A stretch of DNA of 40,764 nt from Polyangiaceae bacterium (GTDB lineage Bacteria; Myxococcota_A; Polyangia; Polyangiales; Polyangiaceae). The notes under the pieces were generated by a model. The model searched no databases and was not told where the DNA came from. It worked only from the letters and a program-made list of their open reading frames with translations. Position 1 is the stretch's first letter. Each line of letters starts with the position of its first letter. Shown one piece after another: positions 30,958 through 38,638 of this stretch. The position numbers were made by a program, and so were the translations under genes. Location of the stretch: the NCBI GenBank assembly GCA_025937785.1, contig JAICQQ010000054.1:1-40764 (forward strand), given 5' to 3'.

Positions 30958-31938
30958 TTACCCCGGCCCGCGGTAAACGGTCAGGTTGTTCATGCACACC
31001 GAGAAGGAGTAGCTGCTCTGTGCGTTCGCAACCAAATGCCATTCGATGGACATCAGCCCCGAGTAGTCGGGGGGTGTCGTGTTCGGCTCCCAGCAACCTT
31101 TGATCAGATCGGCCAACATGTACTCGGAGTAGCCGCTGGTGAGCACCTGCGTGCAGTAAAAATCGTCCCCACGCACGGTAAAACGCAGCTCGCCGTACGG
31201 GAGCGTATCGACGTGGAAACCAAAGCCGACGACGCTGGCCGCCTCCGCGTCGTAGGGCTCCGGCGGCCGGTCGATGGCGGGCTGATTCAGACTCATGCCG
31301 AAGCCCGCCCCCCAGTACACGTCGTACCGACTGTCGAAGACCTGATTCACGTGGCCATCGACGCAAATCTGGTTCCCACCAGTACCGGGCGCGGCGTAGA
31401 TGGTGCTACCGCCACCGCTCTCTTGGTCGTGGAATAGGTAGAACGAGCCCTGGATGTCGGCGCAGTTGGCATCCCGTGGAGCCCAACCATCGCAGTACGG
31501 GATCGGACACTGCTCGAGCTCGCTCGGTGCTCCGCCTTCACCACCCTGACCGCCCCCGATGCTGTCGGGGTAGCACGAAGGGCTGCCACCCACCCCGATG
31601 CTGCCACCGTCGGTAGTGGTCGCGGGTATCATGCCGGTCGTTACGCCCGTGAACCCCGAGGTCGGCCCGGCGACGAACGAACCACCGGTAGTCACCGGTC
31701 CCGCGACGGTCACGGCTTGCGAGCCGGTATGAGTCACACCCGGCGGCCCTCCGCTGGTGGCCACCGCCGAAGCGGGCCCGGTGTTTATACTGTTGGTGTT
31801 GGCGTTGGTGTCGTCGTCGACGACGAGGCTGCCGGGCAATGCGTTGCGCGAGCCGCAGGCGCCGATCACCACGAACCCCACGATCATCCAGCCACGCGAC
31901 CCTACCGCCCGCTTGCGCCCTGAAGAGTGTCTTCCCAC
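30958..31938 (-). CDS. Lipoprotein with Thr/Gly-rich linker
   Basis: This 326-aa protein has a signal peptide with the lipobox VVIGAC, a Thr/Ser/Gly-rich linker (about 40-125), and a folded C-terminal domain with several cysteines (CPIPYC, CADIQG, CVDG, YCTQ, CMNN) and aromatic beta-strand patterns such as VGFGFHVDTLPYGELRFTV. The layout, with a stalk and a beta-sandwich-like domain, parallels the lipoprotein at 8869-10065; the end of the domain (SFSVCMNNLTVYRG) resembles carbohydrate-binding modules. The GTG at 31938 is the only start that keeps the signal peptide and has twin basic residues before the hydrophobic core. Function unknown. Confidence 0.75.
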   Translation of the reverse strand: MGRHSSGRKRAVGSRGWMIVGFVVIGACGSRNALPGSLVVDDDTNANTNSINTGPASAVATSGGPPGVTHTGSQAVTVAGPVTTGGSFVAGPTSGFTGVTTGMIPATTTDGGSIGVGGSPSCYPDSIGGGQGGEGGAPSELEQCPIPYCDGWAPRDANCADIQGSFYLFHDQESGGGSTIYAAPGTGGNQICVDGHVNQVFDSRYDVYWGAGFGMSLNQPAIDRPPEPYDAEAASVVGFGFHVDTLPYGELRFTVRGDDFYCTQVLTSGYSEYMLADLIKGCWEPNTTPPDYSGLMSIEWHLVANAQSSYSFSVCMNNLTVYRGPG

Positions 31939-32026
31939 GTTCGAACCCTTTCCCGTCCAACCCCCGGCACGCTACTCCGAACCCACGCCCCCGGCTAGAG
32001 CATGTGCTGGCAGGCGGGCACGGAGC

Positions 32027-33637
32027 TCATTTCGTCCATTCAATCCTGAGCTTGCTGTACGCCACCCAGCGCGCGTCTCGCTCGGTTCCGAGCTTGATGT
32101 GCGTGGCGTTCGCCTGCGCCTCGCCGAACGTCGGATCCACCGCCACCCAGCGCCCGTCGACCAATACCTCGGCCCAAGCATGCCACACGAAGCTCCGCTC
32201 TAGATCGGAGGCGTACACGAGCCCGGAGATCTCGCGCGCGGGCAAACCTGCCGCCCGCGCCAGCGCCACGAACAACAAGGTGTGTTCGCTGCAGTCGCCG
32301 GACTTGCGCGCGAGCACCTGGCTTGCCGTGCCGAGGTTGGACTCGTAGCTGTCCTCGACGGTCCGCGCGACATAGTCGACCAGCGCAGCCACACGCGCCT
32401 GTTCGGAGTCGTCGGCTTTCACGATCTGCTGAGCCGCCAAGCGAATCGTCGCGTGATCGCTGTCGATCGTCGCGCTCGGTGCCAGTGACTCCTCGCGCTC
32501 CCCCGGTTGTTCGCTGGCTCCCGGAACGGCGCTGAGCTCGAGGCGGTAACGCCCCGCGCCGACCGGCGTGACCCGCTGGTTCGGACCGTCGGGCGGGGCG
32601 AAGTCTTTGCCGGTAGTCAAGATCAGCGTCAACGAGCGGATCTTGCTCGGGTCACCGAGCGGGCGATCGACGGCCACCCCGTCGTGGATGGCATCCATAC
32701 TACCGATGCCCTGGGTGGCCTGTCGTTTCGGCTCCGCCTTCATCACGAAGCCTTCCCCCATGCTCACGCTGAGCAGGCGCCCGAGGTGCGCGGTCTCTGC
32801 CGTGTACTTCGATTGGTCGTGGGGCGCATAGCTCTCCAGCACTGCCACGGGGACCTCTACACCGGAGAGTGTGCGCGAAAACTTGCGAGCGACCGTCGTC
32901 TGCCACTCGAGGTCTTTCAACAGCACATCATCGAACGAAAGACTCGACGATCGCGCGCCCACCGCCACCAGATCGGGTTCGACGCCCAACGACGATGCTA
33001 CGGTCTCGCGAGTGGGTGCCAGTGGCTTTCGCTCGACGCGCCCGTCGACGCTGGTTTCCAGCACGCCGCCTTCGAGGTCGAAGCTGAAGCGCCGGGTGAT
33101 CACACCCGCGGTCGATGTCTCGCGGGTCTCGAGCGACAGCAGTCGAAACGGCTTGGTGGCGGAGTAACGCCAGGCTCGGTCGTTCTGGTGCACGTCGACC
33201 AGTCCGTCGATGCTCGACCGCACCACCTCATCGAGGGCAATCAGATAGCTCGGAGGTTCACCGGGCCGCGCAGGACGCGAAATGATGCGCGAGAAGCCGA
33301 CCTTCTCGCCGTTGACGTACACCCCGAACCATTCCTCCGATTCGACCTTGGCGATGATCGCGGCGACTTCGTCTTCAGTGGGATCGAGCGAAGCGCCAGC
33401 GAACTCGCTCTGGATGGGCTGGCCGGCGCTGCGATCCGGCAGCATTTCCGGCGACATCGTGATCGCCTGCGGTCGCGGCGCTATCTGCGGCGGCGCGTCG
33501 TCGTAGACGTTCGCCGTGGGCCCCGAGCGCGCCGCGACGCAGGTGAGGCCGCCCAAAAACAGCAAGCACAGCGTAAGCGCGCCCGCCACCTTGTACTTCC
33601 TGGGCACGTAGTCAATGGGGGGGCGGGGCGACTCCAC
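32027..33637 (-). CDS. Membrane-anchored transglutaminase-like protein
   Basis: This 536-aa protein (using GTG 33637) has one N-terminal TM or signal anchor (AGALTLCLLFLGGLTCVA), a long central region without recognised motifs, and a C-terminal transglutaminase-like domain with the full catalytic triad: Cys449 (KSGDCSEHT), His486 (FVWHAWAEV) and Asp501 (VAVDPTFG). Such domains act as cysteine proteases or crosslinking enzymes, here predicted in the periplasm. The start is uncertain; GTG 33727 and GTG 33607 are also in frame. It is divergent from the kinase-like gene at 33759. Confidence 0.85.
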   Translation of the reverse strand: MESPRPPIDYVPRKYKVAGALTLCLLFLGGLTCVAARSGPTANVYDDAPPQIAPRPQAITMSPEMLPDRSAGQPIQSEFAGASLDPTEDEVAAIIAKVESEEWFGVYVNGEKVGFSRIISRPARPGEPPSYLIALDEVVRSSIDGLVDVHQNDRAWRYSATKPFRLLSLETRETSTAGVITRRFSFDLEGGVLETSVDGRVERKPLAPTRETVASSLGVEPDLVAVGARSSSLSFDDVLLKDLEWQTTVARKFSRTLSGVEVPVAVLESYAPHDQSKYTAETAHLGRLLSVSMGEGFVMKAEPKRQATQGIGSMDAIHDGVAVDRPLGDPSKIRSLTLILTTGKDFAPPDGPNQRVTPVGAGRYRLELSAVPGASEQPGEREESLAPSATIDSDHATIRLAAQQIVKADDSEQARVAALVDYVARTVEDSYESNLGTASQVLARKSGDCSEHTLLFVALARAAGLPAREISGLVYASDLERSFVWHAWAEVLVDGRWVAVDPTFGEAQANATHIKLGTERDARWVAYSKLRIEWTK

Positions 33638-33758
33638 GCTAGCAAGCACAGCACATCCGAGACACCTTGTCACCGGCGGGAGACTCCCGCATTCTCGGAG
33701 GCGCCGTGCTGAGCCTGCTGCCGTCACCCTTCATGAGCACGAGCGCGGGCAAGCACCG

Positions 33759-34766
33759 GTGACCGGTCGCGTCGAGCCCTGGCTCGAGCAACTGGTGCTG
33801 AACGCGACGGGAGCGCGCGGCGCCGGCCCCTGGCACACGCTGCAGTCGCTCTGGAGCGGCTACGGCGAAATCCAGCGCGTCGACCTAGACGGCTCGGAGC
33901 ACCCGAGCGTGATCGTGAAGCGCGTCGCGCCGCCGTCACCCGCGCAACGTTGGGACGCCGCGACCCGGCGCTCACACGAGCGGAAGCTGCGCTCGTACGC
34001 AGTCGAGATGGCGTGGTACCAGAGTTTCGCGGTTCGGCTCGGTGCCGGGTGCCGCGTGCCCAAGGCGCTCGCCTGCCGCAATGACGGGAAGCGATGGGGC
34101 TTCGTGCTCGAGGACCTGGACCAAGCGGGGTACTCGGAGCGACGCAGCTACCTCGACCCGCGGCTCGACGCAGCGTCCGTGGAACGCTGCCTGGCTTGGT
34201 TGGCGCACTTCCATGCGACGTTCCTCGGCGCCACCCCGCAGCGGCTCTGGGCCACGGGCAGCTACTGGCACCTCGACACCCGGCCCGACGAGCTCCGAGC
34301 GATGACCCGCCGGCGTTTGCGAGCGGCCGCGCACGAGCTCGACGGACGCTTGAAGCACGCCAAGTTCCAGAGCTTCGTCCACGGCGATGCCAAGATCGAA
34401 AACTTCTGCTTTCCAGCGCGGGGCACGAGCACCCTAGAGGTCGCCGCGGTCGACTTTCAATACGTGGGGGGCGGCCCCGGCATCCGAGATATCGCGTACT
34501 TCTTCAGCAGCATCTGGGGATCCGCCGAGTGCGAGCGCCACGCGGCGGACGCGCTGAGCTACTATTTCGCGGAGCTCTCGAACGCGCTCGGGGCACGGCT
34601 GACTCCCCTCGCTGCCGAAGCACTCGAGCAAGAGTGGCGCAGCCTCTTCCCGGTGGCGTGGGCCGATTTCTATCGATTCCTGGACGGTTGGGCGCCCGGG
34701 CACGCCGAGGATCACGCCTACAGCGAGCGCATGATCCATGCGGCACTCGCCGGCCTCGGCACGTGA
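33759..34766 (+). CDS. Aminoglycoside phosphotransferase/ecdysteroid-kinase-like protein
   Basis: This 335-aa small-molecule kinase fold protein has the Brenner-type catalytic loop SFVHGDAKIENF with Asp210 and the Mg2+-binding AAVDFQYVGGGPGIRDIAYF, plus a nucleotide-binding Lys in VIVKRVAPP. DFQYVGGG and the following DIAYFF are characteristic of the EcKinase/choline-kinase-like branch. The substrate is unknown; this is not evidence for antibiotic resistance. A GTG start at 33759 is chosen since upstream sequence has no family similarity. It is convergent with the IMPase-like gene (six bases between stops). Confidence 0.85.
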   Translation: MTGRVEPWLEQLVLNATGARGAGPWHTLQSLWSGYGEIQRVDLDGSEHPSVIVKRVAPPSPAQRWDAATRRSHERKLRSYAVEMAWYQSFAVRLGAGCRVPKALACRNDGKRWGFVLEDLDQAGYSERRSYLDPRLDAASVERCLAWLAHFHATFLGATPQRLWATGSYWHLDTRPDELRAMTRRRLRAAAHELDGRLKHAKFQSFVHGDAKIENFCFPARGTSTLEVAAVDFQYVGGGPGIRDIAYFFSSIWGSAECERHAADALSYYFAELSNALGARLTPLAAEALEQEWRSLFPVAWADFYRFLDGWAPGHAEDHAYSERMIHAALAGLGT

Positions 34767-34772
34767 CCCCGT

Positions 34773-35570
34773 TCAGGCGAGCGCTTTCAGCAGGGGTAAC
34801 AGTCGCGCGTGTGCCCCCGGATTCGCGGCGATGCAGGGGGTGCGGCCGCCCTTCAGCGCCGGAGCCCCGGGCGTGAGCGGAAACGGATCGTTGCCGGAAA
34901 GATCGGTGTAGAGTCCACCCGCTTCCAGCACGACGAGCGAGCCCGCGGCGTTGTCCCACAGTCGGGTTTCGAGGCTGACAGCGCCGCTCAAACGACCGCA
35001 CGCCACGTAGCAGAGCTGCAACGCTTGCGCGCCGAAGTTGCGGAGCCGCCCTTGATGCGCCAAGAGCTCGTACAGTTGTTCGGGTGAGCGCCGTACCAAC
35101 TGGCGCAGCAGCTTCGACGTGAGCGCCAGACCGAGCACCTTGTCGGTCGTGGCGCTGAGCCGAACGTCGTTCTTCGTCGCTCCTCGCCCGGCGTGCGCCA
35201 CGAACAGCTCGTCGTGCGACGGATCGTAGACGTAGCCCGCCACGGGACGGCCCTGCTCCAGCAAGGCCAGCGAGATGCCGAAGAAGGGCACCTGGCTCGC
35301 GCGGTTCACGGTTCCATCGAGCGGGTCGAGTACCCAGATACGGTCCGCGTACTCGACCGCGTTCGACGACTCTTCGGACAGGAGAGTGTCCCCCGGGAAC
35401 CGCTCGGCCAGAAACGTGGCCACCTCGCGCTCAGCCCAGAAATCCAAGCTCGATACCAGATCCAGCGGCGCTTTTTCTTCGAGGTTCGTGACGCGCGAAT
35501 CTCGCAGGCCCCGCCCGACGTGCCGCAAGAACGCCTCAATCTGCTGCGAGCGGTCGGGTGAGATCGGCAC
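34773..35570 (-). CDS. Inositol monophosphatase family protein (SuhB-like)
   Basis: This 265-aa protein, the normal family length, has metal site 1 Glu in LLSEESS, WVLDPLDGTVN, and the C-terminal RLWDNAAGSLVVLEAGG (Trp-Asp). It should hydrolyse sugar or inositol phosphomonoesters. The GTG at 35570 (MPISPDRSQQ) is preferred; upstream in-frame codons up to 35687 run into the ABC-F gene end. It lies 52 bp downstream of the ABC-F gene on the same strand, so co-transcription is likely. Confidence 0.9.
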   Translation of the reverse strand: MPISPDRSQQIEAFLRHVGRGLRDSRVTNLEEKAPLDLVSSLDFWAEREVATFLAERFPGDTLLSEESSNAVEYADRIWVLDPLDGTVNRASQVPFFGISLALLEQGRPVAGYVYDPSHDELFVAHAGRGATKNDVRLSATTDKVLGLALTSKLLRQLVRRSPEQLYELLAHQGRLRNFGAQALQLCYVACGRLSGAVSLETRLWDNAAGSLVVLEAGGLYTDLSGNDPFPLTPGAPALKGGRTPCIAANPGAHARLLPLLKALA

Positions 35571-35622
35571 GGCGTTACTTCCTAACCCATAGCGCCCGGC
35601 CGTGCAAAGGCCAGCGGGCTGG

Positions 35623-37245
35623 CTAACCTCGCAGGCCCGGCGCCTCGTGACCGCTTTGCGCGACGTACTCGTCGTAGCCCCCAGCATAGACGCGAGGACC
35701 TTCAGGCGTCAGCTCGAGCACGCGATTCGACAGCGCGCTCAAAAAGCGCCGATCGTGTGACACGAACAGCAGCGTACCTTCGAAATTGGCCAGGACGTCG
35801 ATCAAGATATCCTTGGTGTCCATGTCGAGATGGTTCGTGGGCTCGTCGAGGACTAGGAAGTTCGGCGGGTCGAACATCATCAACGCCAGCACCAGGCGCG
35901 CCTTCTCGCCGCCGGAAAGCACGCTGCAACGCTTCTCCGTCTCGTCCCCGGAAAAGCCGAAGGCACCGAGCAGAGTCTTGAGCACCCCCAGGCCAGCCAG
36001 CGGAAACTGCTGCTGCGCCATCTCGAGCACCGTGCGTTCCCCCACCAAGATCTCCATGGCGTGTTGCGCGAAATAACCGAGCTTCACGCTGCCCCCGAGA
36101 CGCACACTACCTGCATCGGGCGTCGCGTCGCCCGCCACCAGCTTGAGCAGCGTGCTCTTGCCCGCACCGTTGACCCCCATGATGCACCAGCGTTCGTTGC
36201 GCCGAATGAGCAGGCTGAAATCCTCGTAGATGCGCAAGTCGCCGTAGGCCTTGTGCACGTGCTCGACCGCCGCGACGTCGTCCCCCGAACGCGGCGGCCG
36301 CCTGAAGTCGAACACCACGCGCTTGCGTTGGCGTGGAGGCTCGATCTTCTCGATCTTTTCGAGTTTTTTCACGCGCGATTGCACCTGCGCCGCGTGGCTG
36401 GCGCGCGCTTTGAAACGATCGATGAAGGCCTGTTCCTTCGCCAGCATGGCTTGCTGCCGTGCATACTGCGCCGCGTGCTGCTCGCGGCGCAGGCGATACT
36501 GCTCGCGATAAAAGTCGTAGTTGCCCGAATAAGTGACGAGCTCGCCCTCGTCGATATCGATGATGCGCATCACGACTCGGTTCAGGAACGCCTGATCGTG
36601 CGAGGTGAGGATGATGGCACCGTCGAAGCTCTTCAGGAACCCTTCGAGCCAGATGATCGATTCGATGTCGAGATGGTTCGTAGGCTCGTCGAGCAAGAGC
36701 GCGTCCGGCTTCATCAACAGCACCCGCGCCAGCGCCACTCGCATCTTCCAGCCGCCGGACAGCGCGCCCACGTCACCGGCGATCATGGTCTGCGAAAAGC
36801 CTAGACCTGCGAGCACCTCGTGTGCACGGGCCTCGAGCGAATACCCGTCGAGCTCATCGAAGCGCGACTGCACGGTGCCGAACCGCTCCACCAGCTCGTC
36901 CAGTCGCTCGAACTCCGCCGGATCCGCCATCTGAGACTCGAGCAGCTGCAGCTCGTGCCACAGGTCCGCCACTTCACCTGCCCCGGCGATGGTTTCCTCC
37001 AGAGCGCTCCGCCCTTGCATCTCGCCGACGTTCTGGTCGAAGTAGCCAATCGACGTGTTCTTGTCGATGTTGACCTGTCCCGCGTCGGGAGGCTCCTGTC
37101 CCGCGATCAGGCGAAAGATCGTCGACTTGCCGCTGCCGTTGGGGCCTACCAAGCCCACGCGTTCCCCGCGAAACACCGCCACGGACGCATCGACGAACAA
37201 GATCTGGCCACCGTGGCGCTTGGAAACCGAATCGAGCTGAATCAC
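35623..37245 (-). CDS. ABC-F family ATP-binding protein
   Basis: This 540-aa soluble protein has two ATP-binding cassettes: Walker A GPNGSGKST and GVNGAGKST, signatures LSGGW and LSGGEKAR, Walker B ALLLDEPTNHLD and FLVLDEPTNHLD. The cassettes are joined by a charged helical linker of the ABC-F P-site tRNA-interaction motif type (around YRLRREQHAAQYARQQAML). ABC-F proteins bind the ribosome and rescue or regulate translation. The GTG at 37245 begins MIQLDSVSKRHGG. The open frame continues upstream to 37398 through a repeated structured element, which is unlikely to be coding. Confidence 0.95.
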   Translation of the reverse strand: MIQLDSVSKRHGGQILFVDASVAVFRGERVGLVGPNGSGKSTIFRLIAGQEPPDAGQVNIDKNTSIGYFDQNVGEMQGRSALEETIAGAGEVADLWHELQLLESQMADPAEFERLDELVERFGTVQSRFDELDGYSLEARAHEVLAGLGFSQTMIAGDVGALSGGWKMRVALARVLLMKPDALLLDEPTNHLDIESIIWLEGFLKSFDGAIILTSHDQAFLNRVVMRIIDIDEGELVTYSGNYDFYREQYRLRREQHAAQYARQQAMLAKEQAFIDRFKARASHAAQVQSRVKKLEKIEKIEPPRQRKRVVFDFRRPPRSGDDVAAVEHVHKAYGDLRIYEDFSLLIRRNERWCIMGVNGAGKSTLLKLVAGDATPDAGSVRLGGSVKLGYFAQHAMEILVGERTVLEMAQQQFPLAGLGVLKTLLGAFGFSGDETEKRCSVLSGGEKARLVLALMMFDPPNFLVLDEPTNHLDMDTKDILIDVLANFEGTLLFVSHDRRFLSALSNRVLELTPEGPRVYAGGYDEYVAQSGHEAPGLRG

Positions 37246-37258
37246 GGAGCGGACCCTA

Positions 37259-37393
37259 GTGGTGAATCTTTGATTCGCCACATCAAAATGGCAGCGCCTT
37301 TTCCTAAGCTCAATAGGAAGTCCGAGTCCGAAATTCGCGCGGCCTCGTAGAGGCCGGGCCGCGCGAATTGCGGGACGAACTATGGAGACAGGA
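37259..37393. ncRNA. Structured repeat element, copy 1 (upstream of ABC-F gene)
   Basis: About 135 nt with three inverted repeats: GTGGTGAATC...GATTCGCCAC (37259-37281); TTCCTA...TAGGAA (around 37300-37319); and a long one, AATTCGCGCGGCC...GGCCGCGCGAATT, enclosing GGCCTCGTAGAGGCC (37332-37369). A diverged copy lies at 40535-40665 with the same three elements in the same order and a 28-nt identical core. Each copy lies just upstream of a minus-strand gene. On the minus strand the large hairpin has a GUCC stem followed by a bulged C, reminiscent of the Ro-binding helix of Y RNAs. It could be a Y RNA, an mRNA leader or an intergenic repeat; the strand is unresolved. The rest of the 37246-37557 gap shows nothing else I can name. 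Confidence 0.5.
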
Positions 37394-37557
37394 AACAAGT
37401 GTGGAATTCGGGGTTCGCCACCGAAATGCCCCCTGCTTCCTGCAGTGCCATCACGGCATTTCAGTGGGCATACAAAGCCCTGCTGCGGGCCGTCCCGACT
37501 CGAGACGAAGGACCAATATCTCGAGTGTCGTGCACATACCTTGAGCTACATTGGCGC

Positions 37558-38403
37558 ATGCTCGTGCGGACAGAACTCTGGTTGGGGCGCTGCCGGTTTC
37601 TGGTGGCCGCGACGTTCGGCCTGAGCCTCGTGCATTGCGGCGACGGTGAAATGGGCTCGACCGACCCACTGCTGGCGGACGACAGCTCCGTCGTCGAAGA
37701 CAAGTCCGTGAGAGCGCTCGATCTCACGGGCAACTGGGGCATGTTCCTGTTCGAAGACCCCGTGGCGGTGCGGATCCATCAGGAGGGCGACGTACTCACG
37801 GGTGTAGGTTGCTGCATTCCCGACGCCGCCGCGGAGCAATACTGCTGCGGCCCGATCACGGGCAACGTCGCAGGGGACCGCGCGACCTTTTCGTTCCCGC
37901 TGGGCCGTCTCGGTGATCGCTACCGCGCCGAGGTGATCGCGTCCGACGACTTCATGCGGCTCGGGGGCTCCTTCTTCCGCGACGACGCCAGCGATACACC
38001 GCTCGTCTCCATGAAGACGGCGTGGCTTCGCTACGGCTTCGACCAAGAAACGTGGCTCACCATCCACCCTGACCTCGAGAGCGAACTCCGGAGCCTCTCG
38101 GGCAGCGTGTTGCGCCTGAACGAGGCGTCCGAGTCCGGCGATGGCTACGCTCACGGCGAAGGGTACCAGCTGCTTACCGCGTTCGGCAGCGTAGGCGGCG
38201 ACCTCGGAGCCTTCTGGGGCTCGGAGCTGCGCGTGCGCGAGAGTGACGGCGCTATCGTCGCGGGTCCGGTTCCCGTCACGGATCCGACGCTGCCGCAAGC
38301 CTTGGTCCTGCTGCGTGACGGCACGCGGTTGCTCGAAGCCGAAGTGACCATGGCGTCCGGGGCGAGCTATCGCTTCGACGTAGTCTCGCCCGCCGAGCCT
38401 TGA
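37558..38403 (+). CDS. Hypothetical lipoprotein
   Basis: This 281-aa protein has a signal peptide ending in LSLVHCGDGE (lipobox LVHC). The mature part contains several Cys (GCCIPDAAAEQYCCG) and beta-rich sequence, with no family recognised. The ATG at 37558 starts the signal peptide. The gene is divergent from the ABC-F gene across the structured repeat element and convergent with the ro/tRNA-like region. Confidence 0.7.
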   Translation: MLVRTELWLGRCRFLVAATFGLSLVHCGDGEMGSTDPLLADDSSVVEDKSVRALDLTGNWGMFLFEDPVAVRIHQEGDVLTGVGCCIPDAAAEQYCCGPITGNVAGDRATFSFPLGRLGDRYRAEVIASDDFMRLGGSFFRDDASDTPLVSMKTAWLRYGFDQETWLTIHPDLESELRSLSGSVLRLNEASESGDGYAHGEGYQLLTAFGSVGGDLGAFWGSELRVRESDGAIVAGPVPVTDPTLPQALVLLRDGTRLLEAEVTMASGASYRFDVVSPAEP

Positions 38404-38414
38404 GGCAAATGAAG

Positions 38415-38541
38415 TACCCCGAGTTGGATTCGAACCAACGACCTCTCCGTCCAAAGCGGTAACCACCATTCCACGGCCCGGGTTCGGGCAAAGGGCGAAC
38501 GGTGACGTATCAAGCGCTCTTCCAAACTGAGCTATCGGGGC
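38415..38541 (-). ncRNA. tRNA-like RNA with expanded anticodon-arm region; candidate tRNA-mimic Y RNA
   Basis: On the minus strand the 5' GCCCCGA (38541-38535) pairs with 3' TCGGGGT (38422-38416, one G-U) and is followed by discriminator A. The D arm is GCTC-AGTTTGGAA-GAGC (38532-38516) with the GG of a true D loop. The T arm is GTTGG-TTCGAAT-CCAAC (38439-38423). All lengths are canonical (7, 4, 5). Between D and T arms there are 76 nt instead of about 23. A 9-bp helix (TCACCGTTC with GAATGGTGG) and a small CCG-CTTTGGA-CGG hairpin can form there, but no proper 5-bp anticodon stem. No CCA is encoded. It starts 98 bases past the ro stop on the same strand. Options: Y RNA of the tRNA-mimic kind, a tRNA with a small insertion, or a tRNA pseudogene. 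Confidence 0.6.
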
Positions 38542-38617
38542 AAAAAGGGGGGCGGGCAAGCAGCGCGGCAGGGAGGTAAACTGGATAGAGTTAACCCTGC
38601 CGCTTCGGCCCGCCCCC
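38542..38617 (-). terminator. Long hairpin with T-run after ro
   Basis: On the minus strand GGGGGCGGGC (38617-38608) pairs with GCCCGCCCCC (38557-38548). Inside it, GCGGCAGGG (38603-38595 on this strand) pairs with CCCTGCCGC (38573-38565), and the apical part also pairs (GGTTAACT with AGTTTACC). The stem is followed by TTTTT (38546-38542). This looks like an intrinsic terminator for ro, 21 nt after its stop, but it is unusually long and its T-run touches the first base of the tRNA-like element, so it may also be a module of that RNA. Confidence 0.65.
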
Positions 38618-38638
38618 GTGCGTTTCGGTGCGTGTCGT

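Noticed and set aside
32507..33712. 401-codon plus-strand frame opposite the transglutaminase-like gene
   Set aside because: The minus strand carries a complete Cys-His-Asp triad in family context; the plus-strand translation shows no recognisable domain.
33759..34766. Aminoglycoside resistance gene
   Set aside because: Only the general phosphotransferase fold motifs are present; DFQYVGGG points to the EcKinase/choline-kinase branch with no evidence for a drug substrate.
37246..37398. Extended N-terminus of the ABC-F protein
   Set aside because: The frame is open but passes through the conserved hairpin element, and the first cassette already begins normally at the GTG 37245.
38415..38541. 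Group I intron interrupting a tRNA gene
   Set aside because: The extra sequence is only about 53 nt, far below the size of a group I intron, and none of its conserved helices is visible.
38415..38541. tRNA-Sec or another class II tRNA with a long variable arm
   Set aside because: The element is too long (127 nt), the acceptor and D-stem lengths are class I-like, and no TCA or other well-stemmed anticodon arm can be formed directly after the D arm.
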